Source of the DNA: Halobacteriovorax vibrionivorans
Lineage (GTDB): Bacteria > Bdellovibrionota > Bacteriovoracia > Bacteriovoracales > Bacteriovoracaceae
DNA: 64,000 bases
Direction: 5' to 3'
Assembly (NCBI RefSeq): GCF_003346865.1
Contig: NZ_QDKL01000001.1
Location: 186,001-250,000, forward strand
The position numbers were made by a program, and so were the translations under genes. Numbering within the stretch: position 1 is the stretch's first letter; each line of letters starts with the position of its first letter. Below the pieces are notes generated by a model. That model saw only the letters and a program-made list of their open reading frames with translations. It was not told where the DNA came from and made no database searches. Below, piece by piece: positions 17,013-26,450 of the stretch.

Positions 17013-19208
17013 TTAATTTGAATCACTATTCAATAGTTCTTCAATTTCTTCGATGTCGTATGGAGTCAATCCATAAGGATTTTCCTTACTGTTCAGATCT
17101 TCATCCATATACTTGCGTCCCTCTTTAGCTTCGATCTCATTCATTGATTCGAGTGCATTAGGATCTTTTGTCTTAACACCTTTTTCAATTAAGTTAAGAT
17201 CTTGACGCTCTAGGTAAGTATCTTCATCAATCTTTTGTTCATTCAATTTAGTCTCTGCATCAATTAATTCTTGTTCAAGCTTTTCTAATTCCTTTAGATC
17301 ACGCGCCTGTTCTTTAATAATTGATTTCTCTCTTTCTTGGCGCTCTAGTTCTTCAAGCTCATCTTCTTCAATACGAATTTCATCAACTTGTTTTAATAAG
17401 TCTTCACCAAGATTATCTAAATTTAATTCAACATCAAGCTCCTCAAGAGCAAGGTTCTCTTTTTCACCTAAGGCCTTTTCACGTGAACTAGTTCTAAGCT
17501 GATCTGCCATTTTTGCAGTTGCTTCAGATTTAGTCAGGGCAATATTACCAAGTCCCATTTCATCATTTGAATATGAAATGACTGCAGTTGCAAAATTATC
17601 CGTTACAGTAATAATTGTTGCCTCACCTTTTACATAAGTTGGTTGAGAACTAATTTTCTTTCCTGTTCCCTGATCTCTAAAAGAATATATCTCAAAGATA
17701 TTTCCTAGCTCCACACCATCAACACGACCACGATCGAGATAAATGACATCTCCTAGAGCTAAGCCTCTTTCTTGAACCTTAAATGCTCCAATAATTGCTG
17801 CTTCAATACGACGTGAATTATATGTTTGAAAGATTTTTGCAATTTTTGGCGTATAAACAGTGATTCGTGCTCCACGTTCAATAACATCCACAATTTGGAA
17901 AGTATCAACTTCCCACTTATTATCTTCAAGTTCTCTTGTAGCCTTCACTTGTCCAACAATAGAATAACGAAGCCCTTCTCGATCAGAGATTTCATGAGAA
18001 ACTTTCCCTTGTGGTTGATAAATCGAAAATTGATCTCCAGGTCTTACTTGGACTGACTTATCAAATTGTACATAAGCTTTACCATTATTATGAATTAAGA
18101 CAGCTTCATCTTTCTTATCTGATATATAACCTAGATCTTGAATATGATTTGTTGAAAGAAAAGTATTTAAATAGAACCCTTGCGAGACATTAATTTCTTG
18201 CCTTTCAATAGATGAGATTCCATTCTCATCATATTCCTCAGTTGGCTCTTCTATAAGAACTTTTGTAACAGGAGGAGCATACTTTTTATAATCAGTATTA
18301 AGCTCAATCTCAGTCATCGAAAGAACATCTTGATATGTCGACTCAGTTAATGACTGAAAGAATGCACCCTTATCGATTAACTTTCTTCTCTCAACTAACC
18401 AGTCAGACTTTATATCCTCACCATAATTTGAAAAGGCCCCAGAGCTTGCAACCTTTACACCTGCAACCTTAGTATCCTCAGGTGTTTGAGAATCAAAACT
18501 ACCAAAAGAAACTTTTGGAAATGATTCTTCACTACCTGTTGAGAAAACAAGGATTTGTCCTGGTTCAATTTCATGAGGGTTTGTAATCTGTGGGTTCATT
18601 GACCAAATTTTAGAATAATAGAATCCTGATCCAAAAAGGTTCTTTGAAATTTTCCAAAGCCAATCACCTTCTTGGACAACATACTTATCTACTTTTGCGG
18701 CCGTCGCTAACTCATTCCACTCATCTGCTGGAATTTTCTTCTCAACAAATTTAGCTAGCTCAAGAAGTTCTTTTTCTTCTTTACCAACATTAAATAAGTT
18801 CTTATCTAGAGAGACTTTTTTATCAGAGGTATTTATCTTATTGGCCTTACTAGGCTCTACAACCTCAACATCTGACTTTACATCTTCGGCCAAAATATCA
18901 ATTTCATCAATTGAATCAGCTCCTGATGCATTATTCTCATTAATTTTCTTTTTATTTTCTTCTGTTAAGACTTCCTCACCTGGAAGATTAACTTTTTGAT
19001 TATTTTTCAAAGACTTTAATTCATCTTCTAAGACTTCATCTGAAACATCTGTTTGCTGAGGTTGATCGGCCTCTTCTTCAAGTAGCATTAGAAGATCTTT
19101 GTCATCTAATAATTCGAGATCTTGAAGATCGTCTTGAGCATATGAAAGATTCACTTTCAATATGATAGCTACGATACAAAATAGAAATTTTAGATTTCTC
19201 TTTTTCAA
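17013..19208 (-). CDS. large exported LysM-domain protein
   Basis: This 731-residue protein has a signal peptide ending LSYAQ. An acidic, low-complexity stretch follows (residues 25-165). Next is one LysM domain, YVVQEGDWLWKISKNLFG to EPGQILVF, at roughly 175-225, which binds peptidoglycan. A central beta-rich region spans 330-560, where ALGDVIYLDRGRVDG suggests a small barrel-like fold. A Glu/Lys/Leu-rich coiled coil covers 580-690. The protein is probably a periplasmic wall-binding scaffold. It follows the lipoprotein gene at 19217 by 8 nt, so both are co-transcribed. No catalytic motif is seen. Confidence 0.82.
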   Translation of the reverse strand: MKKRNLKFLFCIVAIILKVNLSYAQDDLQDLELLDDKDLLMLLEEEADQPQQTDVSDEVLEDELKSLKNNQKVNLPGEEVLTEENKKKINENNASGADSIDEIDILAEDVKSDVEVVEPSKANKINTSDKKVSLDKNLFNVGKEEKELLELAKFVEKKIPADEWNELATAAKVDKYVVQEGDWLWKISKNLFGSGFYYSKIWSMNPQITNPHEIEPGQILVFSTGSEESFPKVSFGSFDSQTPEDTKVAGVKVASSGAFSNYGEDIKSDWLVERRKLIDKGAFFQSLTESTYQDVLSMTEIELNTDYKKYAPPVTKVLIEEPTEEYDENGISSIERQEINVSQGFYLNTFLSTNHIQDLGYISDKKDEAVLIHNNGKAYVQFDKSVQVRPGDQFSIYQPQGKVSHEISDREGLRYSIVGQVKATRELEDNKWEVDTFQIVDVIERGARITVYTPKIAKIFQTYNSRRIEAAIIGAFKVQERGLALGDVIYLDRGRVDGVELGNIFEIYSFRDQGTGKKISSQPTYVKGEATIITVTDNFATAVISYSNDEMGLGNIALTKSEATAKMADQLRTSSREKALGEKENLALEELDVELNLDNLGEDLLKQVDEIRIEEDELEELERQEREKSIIKEQARDLKELEKLEQELIDAETKLNEQKIDEDTYLERQDLNLIEKGVKTKDPNALESMNEIEAKEGRKYMDEDLNSKENPYGLTPYDIEEIEELLNSDSN

Positions 19209-19216
19209 ATCTACCC

Positions 19217-19939
19217 TTATGCTTCGCCAAAGAAGTCATGAAGAATTGAATGATATTTTTCATTCTTCTTTTTTAACTTTAATTTATCAGTACATGCAAT
19301 TAAGCGACCTAAACTTTTAATAACAAGACCAGAAAAAGCATGTTGCCTTAAAATCTCTTCATATAGCTGCATTGCTAAATCGAATTCATTTTGAGAAAAA
19401 AGCATCTCTGCTAAATAAAATTTTGCTCTTACTTTTATTTGGCCATGTTTTGAACTTTCTAAATCCTTTAGGATAGTAAGTGCTTGATCTAATCGATTCT
19501 GGGCCAAAAGACCTTCGGCTTGCTTTAATAAATTTAATTCTTTTTGTAATTGAAGATCATCATTTTGTTGGTTTTGCTTCTTTGCTGCAACTTCATTTGC
19601 AAAAACATCAACCGTTTCTGCTAACTCGTTTCGACGTGCTTTTTCAAGATCATCAATCATCTCAAGTTGCACCTCTTCTTGCGAAGCTGATGGTTTAGAA
19701 CTCGATTTGTATTGCTCGGCCAAACTTGGAGCTTTAGTTTCTTTTAATAGCTTGTCATACTTTTCAAGAAGTTGATCATACTGAGCCTTTGGCACCATCT
19801 GACTCTTTGCTTGTTGAGTATCAGCTGTCCCCTCTTCCTCAAACAATGTTTTTCTCTTTCCCATCCATGAACAAGATGTAGTTGAAAGAGATAAAATAAA
19901 AATAGAAACTAGTGGCAATCTCATCCTGAAATCTTTCAC
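19217..19939 (-). CDS. lipoprotein with TPR-like C-terminal repeats
   Basis: This 240-residue protein has a lipoprotein signal (LSLSTTSC, cysteine near residue 23). A Gln/Lys/Glu-rich coiled region follows, then helical repeats near residues 135-215 (AEGLLAQNRLDQALTILKDLES, AEMLFSQNEFDLAMQLYEEILR) that look like tetratricopeptide repeats for protein binding. The start is a GTG at 19939, preceded by GGAGG with 7-nt spacing; an ATG five codons later has no usable site. With the LysM protein encoded 8 nt downstream it probably forms an envelope complex. Confidence 0.78.
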   Translation of the reverse strand: MKDFRMRLPLVSIFILSLSTTSCSWMGKRKTLFEEEGTADTQQAKSQMVPKAQYDQLLEKYDKLLKETKAPSLAEQYKSSSKPSASQEEVQLEMIDDLEKARRNELAETVDVFANEVAAKKQNQQNDDLQLQKELNLLKQAEGLLAQNRLDQALTILKDLESSKHGQIKVRAKFYLAEMLFSQNEFDLAMQLYEEILRQHAFSGLVIKSLGRLIACTDKLKLKKKNEKYHSILHDFFGEA

Positions 19940-20069
19940 TATGTGTCCTCCATGACTTGATAAAAGAGTGGCCTTTAATAATATTTTAGGTTACAAAGCG
20001 TTTAAGTCAATGAAATTTCGTGGATAGGCAAAGTCTTCCAACGATAAAAACAAAGTAGTCGAGTATTTT

Positions 20070-20297
20070 ATGAGTGAAATATTTAAAACAATAGTAAGAG
20101 TTCCAAAGAAAGAATCAGCCTATTTTTATTTTCAACTAGAGGCCAACGAAGGACTATGTTTTTACTCAACTATTGAAGGCGATAAACACGAAGGTCACCG
20201 TGATATTATTGTTCAAGCACACCCTAGCCTTAAAGAAGAAGTTGTCCAACTACTTAATAAACTTGGAAAAGAAATCGAGCTCGAGTTTATTGACTAA
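20070..20297 (+). CDS. small DUF4911-like protein
   Basis: This 75-residue soluble protein resembles the DUF4911 family: a short beta strand VRVPKKESAYFYFQLEANEGLCFYST, then a second strand and a helix with alternating hydrophobic residues (LKEEVVQLLNKLGKEIELEF). These small proteins are found in delta-proteobacteria-like genomes with no assigned function. It stands alone on the plus strand between divergent lipoprotein genes. The ATG at 20070 has only a weak GAG upstream. The assignment is moderate. Confidence 0.65.
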   Translation: MSEIFKTIVRVPKKESAYFYFQLEANEGLCFYSTIEGDKHEGHRDIIVQAHPSLKEEVVQLLNKLGKEIELEFID

Positions 20298-20391
20298 AAT
20301 CTGAACAGCTTTAACAAATTTTCAAGTATTCTAATAAAATTTAATGAAAGTGATATAACTCGCAAAGCTTTATAAATATAAAGGAGAGATT

Positions 20392-21768
20392 ATGTCCCCA
20401 TCCCCTAAACTAAAGAAGGCCATTAGTACTTCTTTATGTATTCTGGCCTGCCTACAGATGGCATCATGTAAGGTTGTTACAAACAAAGGTATAAACAATC
20501 ATTTTGAAGATTTTAAAGCAACACTTCAAGTTGCACCTAAATCATCACTAAATGATGGAAAATTAGTCATGGCAAATGATCTTCAGTTTAAAGCTGAAAG
20601 AATTGCTCATCTTATCAATAAAGCTCCAAAACTTGAAACATGGACAGATTCGAAACGCACTTTTGGCGCAAATGATCGCACTCGTCGAGTAAGAACCGTT
20701 GAAAAATACGAAGAAAGCAAGGCCAAGATCAAAAAGTGGATGTCTGATGTTAAGAAGCTTACGATGGATATTCATGCTATTACCTATGAAGCAGGAAAGA
20801 ATTCATACAAAAAAAATCAATTTAACAGACTTGAGAATTCTCCTGAGCAGATTGCACAAAATGAAGTCCTTGCTCTTTATTCTCTAACATACCTAAGAAA
20901 CCTAAGTGAAGGCTATGCTAAGCGATCTATTAACTATATCGAAAAACTTTCAAGTAAAAATATGAAGCGATTTAGTGAAAATGATGAAGAATTCAAGCTA
21001 GAAGTTCTTCAGCAACATATGGCCTATATCGGTATGATGAAAATTATTGATAAAGATGCTGAGAAAACACTAAAGAAACTTAAGGCCATGAGAGATCATA
21101 ATATTCTTCCAGAGGCAATTAGTGAAAATATTAATAATCTCTTAAATTCTGGAAAACAAGAAAACTCTGAAAAGATACAGAAATTCAATGAGTATAAAAA
21201 AGAAGCCTTAACAAAAGAGCAGCAAGAAGAGTTTGATAAGGCCCTAGCTTCTTTTGATTCAACATTTGGTAAGAAGTCATTACTCTTTGATCCGGCAAAT
21301 CCAGATCACCCACTAATGCACTTATTTGTTATTGCTTCAAATCTGTCATGGGGTCTGATCAATACGATGATTGGTGGAGCATTTGTTGCAACGAAAGTTC
21401 TACTTGTTCCAGTTAGCCGTGGTGTAAACCTTTTCCTAAGTTTCTTAGAAACAGTAACACCATATCGCTACATGAGAATGATTAACTTCGATCTTCCACG
21501 CTTAGCAATTTCAGCCTCTAAAATGCAAATCTATGCTGATGTTTGTGGGCTTGGATATATACCAAGTAAGATGTCTGCTGGTCTTTTTGAGTTAGACTTC
21601 TGTACTGGTCATAGGTTCGCTTCAGGACATGAAGCAGGTCATGCCAAACAATCAGCTTTACTTGGACCTTTTTACTTCCCTGCTGCAATCCTATCATATG
21701 CACTTGTTGGTGGTCATGGTGGATTTATTGAAGCTTGGGCAGATATTTGGGCAGCTCACTATCACTAG
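20392..21768 (+). CDS. lipoprotein with HExxH zinc-peptidase-like C-terminus
   Basis: This 458-residue protein has a lipoprotein signal (LQMASC, cysteine near residue 27). A long helical region spans about 40-300, with a hydrophobic segment near 315-345. The C-terminal domain has HEAGHAKQS near residue 414, a match to the HExxH zinc-binding motif, then LLGPFYFP and GGFIEAWADIW, where the glutamate could be the third zinc ligand. The start is well supported by AAAGGAGAGATT before the ATG. The next gene, 16 nt downstream, encodes a second HExxH protein. Peptidase activity is inference from the motif. Confidence 0.7.
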   Translation: MSPSPKLKKAISTSLCILACLQMASCKVVTNKGINNHFEDFKATLQVAPKSSLNDGKLVMANDLQFKAERIAHLINKAPKLETWTDSKRTFGANDRTRRVRTVEKYEESKAKIKKWMSDVKKLTMDIHAITYEAGKNSYKKNQFNRLENSPEQIAQNEVLALYSLTYLRNLSEGYAKRSINYIEKLSSKNMKRFSENDEEFKLEVLQQHMAYIGMMKIIDKDAEKTLKKLKAMRDHNILPEAISENINNLLNSGKQENSEKIQKFNEYKKEALTKEQQEEFDKALASFDSTFGKKSLLFDPANPDHPLMHLFVIASNLSWGLINTMIGGAFVATKVLLVPVSRGVNLFLSFLETVTPYRYMRMINFDLPRLAISASKMQIYADVCGLGYIPSKMSAGLFELDFCTGHRFASGHEAGHAKQSALLGPFYFPAAILSYALVGGHGGFIEAWADIWAAHYH

Positions 21769-21784
21769 GATATAAAGGGCATAA

Positions 21785-22840
21785 ATGAAGATTAAAAAAT
21801 CACTAAATTATAAGAAGACTCCATTAAGGTATATAAACTATGCCTTAATGAGTTTTTTTATATTTATTGCATCCTCTAATTATTCAATTGCACTTGATTC
21901 TTTTGATAGAATCTCTAAAGAAGTTTATAAAAATATTAACTTAAGACTAAAATATAAAATAGACTCAAAAATACTTGAGATGGAAGTAGTAAGAAATAAC
22001 GACTTCTTCCTTTTCCTTGATCAAGACTTAGATGGTACTCCAGATAGTATTGACAATGATATTGATGGAGACGGTGTCGATAATATTGCTGATGAGTTTC
22101 CAACATTATCAACTGAACAAGGTGAAGACCAAGATAAAGATGGAATTGCAGACTTCATAGACTTTAACTACAGTTTAAATATTGACGAGCAAGAAAGAGG
22201 TTATGCAGCAATTATTCAACGAGATGTATTTGTTACTTATAATATATTGATCATTCCCGCTGCCAAGACAAACCTGAAAGAATTGACGGCCATAAAAGAG
22301 TTGCTTCAACTAGAGCTAACTCCGACTACTGATAATCTGAAATTCATTGTGCTTGAAACACAAAGTAAAGATCAATTTATGACCCGTGGCCTTTATGAAA
22401 AAGAATGGAAACAATTGATTCTCTACAAGAACCATTTAAAAGATTTTAATGAATTTAGTCTAACTCTTACACATGAGTACTTCCACTTTATCGCTCAAGA
22501 AATGCCTGAGCTCTACAATCACTTTGTAAATGAGGTCGGATGGAATAATAAAGATGGCGAACTAACTTATCAGCATAATTGTGATCAACAAGAAACTTCA
22601 TATAATCTAGTTGAAGCAACTCTTATTAATACAGATAAAAATCCATTGATGAAGTACGATAACTTTCCTTCTGACTACTCCACAGTCTCTCCTACTGAAA
22701 TGTTTGCCGAAGTTGGTACAGCTGTTCTACTAGAAAGAAAAAGACATGAGAGAAGCTTTCAGAAGAGATTTTATAAATTTGACCGCTTCAAGTCTGCGCA
22801 AGCTTATTATGAAATGGCACGTCTTCTAAACATCCCATAA
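21785..22840 (+). CDS. secreted protein with calcium-type repeats and HExxH motif
   Basis: This 351-residue protein has an N-terminal hydrophobic export segment (residues 16-36). Thrombospondin-type-3-like calcium-binding repeats follow at about 78-125 (DQDLDGTPDSIDNDIDGDGV, then DQDKDGIADFID). A C-terminal domain has THEYFHFIAQE near residue 229, an HExxH zinc site, and SPTEMFAEVGTAVLL further on with a candidate third ligand. It lies 16 nt after the HEAGH lipoprotein gene in the same operon. A calcium-stabilised secreted metallopeptidase is the best reading, plausible for a predator, but activity is unproven. Confidence 0.7.
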   Translation: MKIKKSLNYKKTPLRYINYALMSFFIFIASSNYSIALDSFDRISKEVYKNINLRLKYKIDSKILEMEVVRNNDFFLFLDQDLDGTPDSIDNDIDGDGVDNIADEFPTLSTEQGEDQDKDGIADFIDFNYSLNIDEQERGYAAIIQRDVFVTYNILIIPAAKTNLKELTAIKELLQLELTPTTDNLKFIVLETQSKDQFMTRGLYEKEWKQLILYKNHLKDFNEFSLTLTHEYFHFIAQEMPELYNHFVNEVGWNNKDGELTYQHNCDQQETSYNLVEATLINTDKNPLMKYDNFPSDYSTVSPTEMFAEVGTAVLLERKRHERSFQKRFYKFDRFKSAQAYYEMARLLNIP

Positions 22841-22972
22841 CCTACTGAAATCACGGATTAAATAAAATCGTCTAAAAATTAACTATAGGTAGAAATACTA
22901 CATACTAAACAGTTTAATACTTAGTTTAGGTCTATACTCATTTTATATTAAGCCTATTACTGGAGAGAGAGA

Positions 22973-23983
22973 ATGAGTATTAAGTCGATACTAAAGGCCA
23001 TCACCTGCCTTTCAATTTTAATGAATTCCTATGCAACATGTACTGTTGAAGAGTTTCTTAGAGATGGAATCTGTCCAGGAATGGGTAAAGATAGTGTCAT
23101 TCAACCACGATATGAAGAAGATGGAGTTATAAACCGATATGGTGAGTTTACTTTCCGTCCCGAATATCAAACGTTACCGGTAGGTCTCACAAATTCAGAA
23201 TTATTAACAATTGGTGCTGCTGCAAGTACAGCTATCTTACTTTTTAATAATGATGAAGAACTAATCCAATTTGCTCAAGACAATCGCACAGAAATCACTG
23301 AAGAGATTGCCTTTTGGGGAGAAAAAGCTGGAAGTATGCCAATTGGTATCTCTGCTGCTGGATATGTATTAGGTGTAGTAATTGATAATGATGAAGTAAC
23401 TCGAGTTGCAAAAGTAGCACTTAAGGCAACTGCAATATCTGGCCTAATTACCAGAGCAGGGAAAATGACTTTTAGTCGTAAACGCCCTAATAAAACTGAT
23501 GACCATACAGATTTCACAGGATTTAATTGGGATAATGATAATGTTTCATTTCCTTCAGGTCACACGACAACGGCCTTTGCCTTTGCAACTGTAATTGCTG
23601 AACACTACAAAGATAAATCAACGATTATTCCTGTACTAGCCTACACTGCGGCAGCTGTTGGGGGTTGGTCGAGAGTTCACGACAAGGCTCACTGGGCAAG
23701 TGATGTTGCCATTGGAGCCCTAGTAGGACATTTAACAGGTAAGATATTTTACGCTGAAGAATTTGAAATAAATAGAAACGAAAAGTGGGATATGTCGATT
23801 CATCCAATTGTTACTCCAAATTATGCTGGGTTTCAATTTGAGTTTCGTGGAAAAAGAAAAGAAGATAATTCTGCTCGTAACTTCATGAAAAAATGTAGAG
23901 ATCACTATGAAGATCAATACACTAAAAACGGTGTAACAAGAGAATGTACATATCAATATTTCTTAAGTGTTTATGGTAAATAA
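22973..23983 (+). CDS. exported PAP2-type phosphatase
   Basis: This 336-residue protein has a signal peptide (ending NSYA) and a PAP2 acid phosphatase domain in the C-terminal half. All three motifs are visible: KMTFSRKRPN (K-x6-RP), FPSGHTTTAF (PSGH) and SRVHDKAHWASD (SR-x5-H-x3-D with the nucleophilic histidine). Such enzymes dephosphorylate lipid phosphates, undecaprenyl pyrophosphate or lipid A. A further C-terminal segment of about 75 residues with two cysteines is extra. GGAGAGAGAGA precedes the ATG. The gene ends at a strong bidirectional terminator. Confidence 0.88.
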   Translation: MSIKSILKAITCLSILMNSYATCTVEEFLRDGICPGMGKDSVIQPRYEEDGVINRYGEFTFRPEYQTLPVGLTNSELLTIGAAASTAILLFNNDEELIQFAQDNRTEITEEIAFWGEKAGSMPIGISAAGYVLGVVIDNDEVTRVAKVALKATAISGLITRAGKMTFSRKRPNKTDDHTDFTGFNWDNDNVSFPSGHTTTAFAFATVIAEHYKDKSTIIPVLAYTAAAVGGWSRVHDKAHWASDVAIGALVGHLTGKIFYAEEFEINRNEKWDMSIHPIVTPNYAGFQFEFRGKRKEDNSARNFMKKCRDHYEDQYTKNGVTRECTYQYFLSVYGK

Positions 23984-23990
23984 AATAAGA

Positions 23991-24016
23991 AAGGGCCGAT
24001 CATGGCCCTTTTTTTT
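23991..24016. terminator. bidirectional terminator between PAP2 and nuclease genes
   Basis: A GC-rich stem AAGGGCC / GGCCCTT with a six-base loop is followed by eight T on the plus strand and preceded by an A-rich stretch that gives a T-run on the minus strand. It serves the convergent PAP2 and nuclease genes. Confidence 0.85.
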
Positions 24017-24019
24017 ATT

Positions 24020-25150
24020 CTAATATTTTAATTCAAATACAATTGGGAAGTGATCTGAGAACCCTGCTTTTTGTTTTTTCTTAGCAAGGTGATCATAACG
24101 ATTTGGAGGCGTTTCAATTTTCTTTTGTTCATAAAGCTTAAATCCACGATCTCTCATTTCTTCAATATCTTCCTCTACTACAGTTGCAGGTTGAGGCTCT
24201 CTGATAAAGTCAGGTGCATAAATCTGATAAGATCCTAGAACTAAACTAATAGGGGCCTTCTCATCTAACATCGTTTTTGGAACGAAGACTCTATCAAGGT
24301 GATTCCACTGCCCACCTCTTTTATAAAAATATGTCCCCGGAGGAAGCTTTTTCTTACTACTAAGTGATTTATCAGCTCTGAAAGTCTTTTCGACATCAAC
24401 GATTGTCTTATCTTTTAAAAGAACATCCCTCATTGGGTGCTTATTATCAGCAGCTTTTAACTCTGGAATTGTATTGAAGTCACCCACAGCAACAACAGAA
24501 GCCTTAGTATTCTTCTTTAGGATTTCATCAATACGAGTCTTCAATGTCTTAGCAGCTACAACTCTAGCGTGATCAGGATTACCTAAACTTGGCCAGTGAT
24601 TAGCAAAGATATAAAGATCCTTTCCCTTTAGTTTAAATTGAGTTTCAAAAATATTTCTAGAAGGTCTCTTCTTAAAATATTCATCTTTTAAAACATGCTC
24701 TTTACTTCCAACATATTTTAAATCCGATGATTCATTAAAAAGAACAGCAAGATCAACTCCACGGTAATCAGGAGAATTCGATGTGTAGTACTTCTTATAT
24801 CCTAAGACCTTTGCAAGTTGGCCAATAACATTTGCATTTTCAATTTCCGAAAGAACAAGAATTCCTGGAAGTTTCTTTCTCTCTTTTAAGATAACATCTT
24901 TAATTTGAGAGAGTTTCATATCAACTTTTTCCTGAGTCCAGTCAGCATCAAAACATTCATTACGGCGATATTTTGATTTAACTTTTGCACAGGCTTCTTT
25001 CTTCCCTTTTGTATTCTTTGGAAGATAGGCCCAGTCGTTCTTGCCTTCATCTTTTTGAGCATCAAAAAGATTCTCAACGTTATAAGACATAATCTCTATT
25101 GTTGAAGCGAAGCTTGAGCTTACAAGTAAGAATAAAATTAAAATTTTCAT
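24020..25150 (-). CDS. exported endonuclease/exonuclease/phosphatase-family protein
   Basis: This 376-residue protein has a signal peptide (MKILILFLLVSSSFAS). The EEP fold is marked by MSYNVENLFD near residue 25, SEIENANVIG near 100, FANHWPSLGNPDHAR near 190, VGDFNTIPE near 225 and the catalytic FSDHFPIVFEL at the C-terminus. It is most likely a secreted nuclease, which would suit degradation of prey or environmental DNA; phosphatase activity is possible in the same fold. The bcp gene lies 14 nt upstream on the same strand, so they share an operon. Confidence 0.85.
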   Translation of the reverse strand: MKILILFLLVSSSFASTIEIMSYNVENLFDAQKDEGKNDWAYLPKNTKGKKEACAKVKSKYRRNECFDADWTQEKVDMKLSQIKDVILKERKKLPGILVLSEIENANVIGQLAKVLGYKKYYTSNSPDYRGVDLAVLFNESSDLKYVGSKEHVLKDEYFKKRPSRNIFETQFKLKGKDLYIFANHWPSLGNPDHARVVAAKTLKTRIDEILKKNTKASVVAVGDFNTIPELKAADNKHPMRDVLLKDKTIVDVEKTFRADKSLSSKKKLPPGTYFYKRGGQWNHLDRVFVPKTMLDEKAPISLVLGSYQIYAPDFIREPQPATVVEEDIEEMRDRGFKLYEQKKIETPPNRYDHLAKKKQKAGFSDHFPIVFELKY

Positions 25151-25164
25151 ACAATTCCCAGGGT

Positions 25165-25638
25165 CTATAGATTTTCTTTAATCCAATCAAGGACATCGTC
25201 ATGATGTGACTTTGTTTTAACTTTATCCATTACATATTTCAGACGACCGTCTTTGCCAATGATAAAAGTTGTTCTCATCACACCCATGTATTCTTTACCC
25301 ATAAATTTCTTAAGGCCCCAAACACCATACTTATCCATAATCTTGTGATCAGGATCTGAAAGAAGGTCAAAATTAAGTTTTTGCTTTTCTATAAAGCGTA
25401 CAAGCCTTTTAGGCTCATCTGGAGATACTCCTAGAACCACAGTATCAGCATTTGCAAATTTCTTCTTATAATCTCTAATTCCACAAGCCTGAGTCGTACA
25501 ACCAGGAGTCATGGCCTTTGGGTAGAAGTAAAGAACAACATTTTTCTCACCCTTAAAGTCTTTTAAGCTTACTTTTTCTTCGTCTTGATTTTTAAGTGTA
25601 AATGCTGGCGCCATATTTCCAATTTTTGGAAAACTCAT
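25165..25638 (-). CDS. bcp: thioredoxin-dependent thiol peroxidase (Bcp-type peroxiredoxin)
   Basis: This 157-residue enzyme reduces hydrogen peroxide and organic peroxides. The active site TPGCTTQACGIRD contains the peroxidatic cysteine and a resolving cysteine five residues later, the standard BCP spacing. The flanking FYPKAMTPGC and VLGVSPDEPKRLVRFIEKQKL segments also fit. The ATG at 25638 follows a GGAG-type site (AGGAGAGTTG). It lies 21 nt after a metallo-beta-lactamase-fold hydrolase gene and ahead of the exported nuclease. Confidence 0.95.
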   Translation of the reverse strand: MSFPKIGNMAPAFTLKNQDEEKVSLKDFKGEKNVVLYFYPKAMTPGCTTQACGIRDYKKKFANADTVVLGVSPDEPKRLVRFIEKQKLNFDLLSDPDHKIMDKYGVWGLKKFMGKEYMGVMRTTFIIGKDGRLKYVMDKVKTKSHHDDVLDWIKENL

Positions 25639-25659
25639 ATCAACTCTCCTATTTAATTT

Positions 25660-26379
25660 TTACCATTTATCTCGTTTGTTTCTCAATTTCTTAATCTCTT
25701 CTACATCTTTCGTCATCAAAAACAAATTCACTTTCCGCTCAGTTGCAAAATTTGTTCGAAACTTAACACTTCCTTCTTTGTGAACTTGTTCAAGAAGCTC
25801 TTTTGCATCTTCATTTTCAGGTTCAATGCTAAGAGTGAAGCGTAAGTTATTTTCGATATAGTCATGACCAGGCCATAGAATCACTTGATCTTCAACCTTC
25901 TCATTCAAATCTAAGATTGTTTCTACAAATACATCGAGGTTTCCACCATTTTTACAATTTCCAATTCCGGCATTGAAAACAGTATCCATTGTGATTATTT
26001 CAACCTGCTTACCCGATTCATAAAATAGAAAACATAGATGATCCATCGTATGGCCAGGAGTTTCGATAACTTCCATCTCTCCAAGTGCAGTGGATATCTT
26101 CTCACCGTCTTCTAGAATGCGATCTATTTTCTTGTAGCTATCTTTATGTCCCCAGATTTGAGCACCATGTTGTTGAACTAACTCATCAACACCAGCAACA
26201 TGATCATGATGGCCATGGGACAAAAGAACGACAGCTAAAACGCGGTTGTTCTCAACCAACCACTCATTTACTAACTTTGGATAAATTGGATCCACAACAG
26301 CAACTTCCCCATTGCCAAGCTCGACAATGTAATTGTAGTTTCGAAGCGGAGAATCCGTATAAATTTGATGAACATTCAT
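25660..26379 (-). CDS. metallo-beta-lactamase-fold hydrolase (glyoxalase II-like)
   Basis: This 239-residue enzyme has the binuclear zinc motif SHGHHDHVAG near residue 53, PGHTMDHLCF near 108, a metal-bridging aspartate in ITMDTVFNAG and WPGHDYIENN near 168. Together with its length these are typical of hydroxyacylglutathione hydrolases. Glutathione use is plausible because gshA is present in the window. I chose the ATG at 26379 with AAGG 9 nt upstream over a TTG two codons earlier that lies too close to it. It is first in the operon with bcp and the exported nuclease. Confidence 0.85.
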   Translation of the reverse strand: MNVHQIYTDSPLRNYNYIVELGNGEVAVVDPIYPKLVNEWLVENNRVLAVVLLSHGHHDHVAGVDELVQQHGAQIWGHKDSYKKIDRILEDGEKISTALGEMEVIETPGHTMDHLCFLFYESGKQVEIITMDTVFNAGIGNCKNGGNLDVFVETILDLNEKVEDQVILWPGHDYIENNLRFTLSIEPENEDAKELLEQVHKEGSVKFRTNFATERKVNLFLMTKDVEEIKKLRNKRDKW

Positions 26380-26450
26380 AGGCAAATACCTTTTTTTTTG
26401 TCATGATATATAGGTCATAACAATTATAGAAGTTAAAAAAAAGGAAGCAT

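Noticed and set aside
26085..26381. 98-codon plus-strand frame inside the metallo-beta-lactamase-fold gene
   Set aside because: It is His/Gln-rich antisense shadow of the HGHHDH region, with no start signals.
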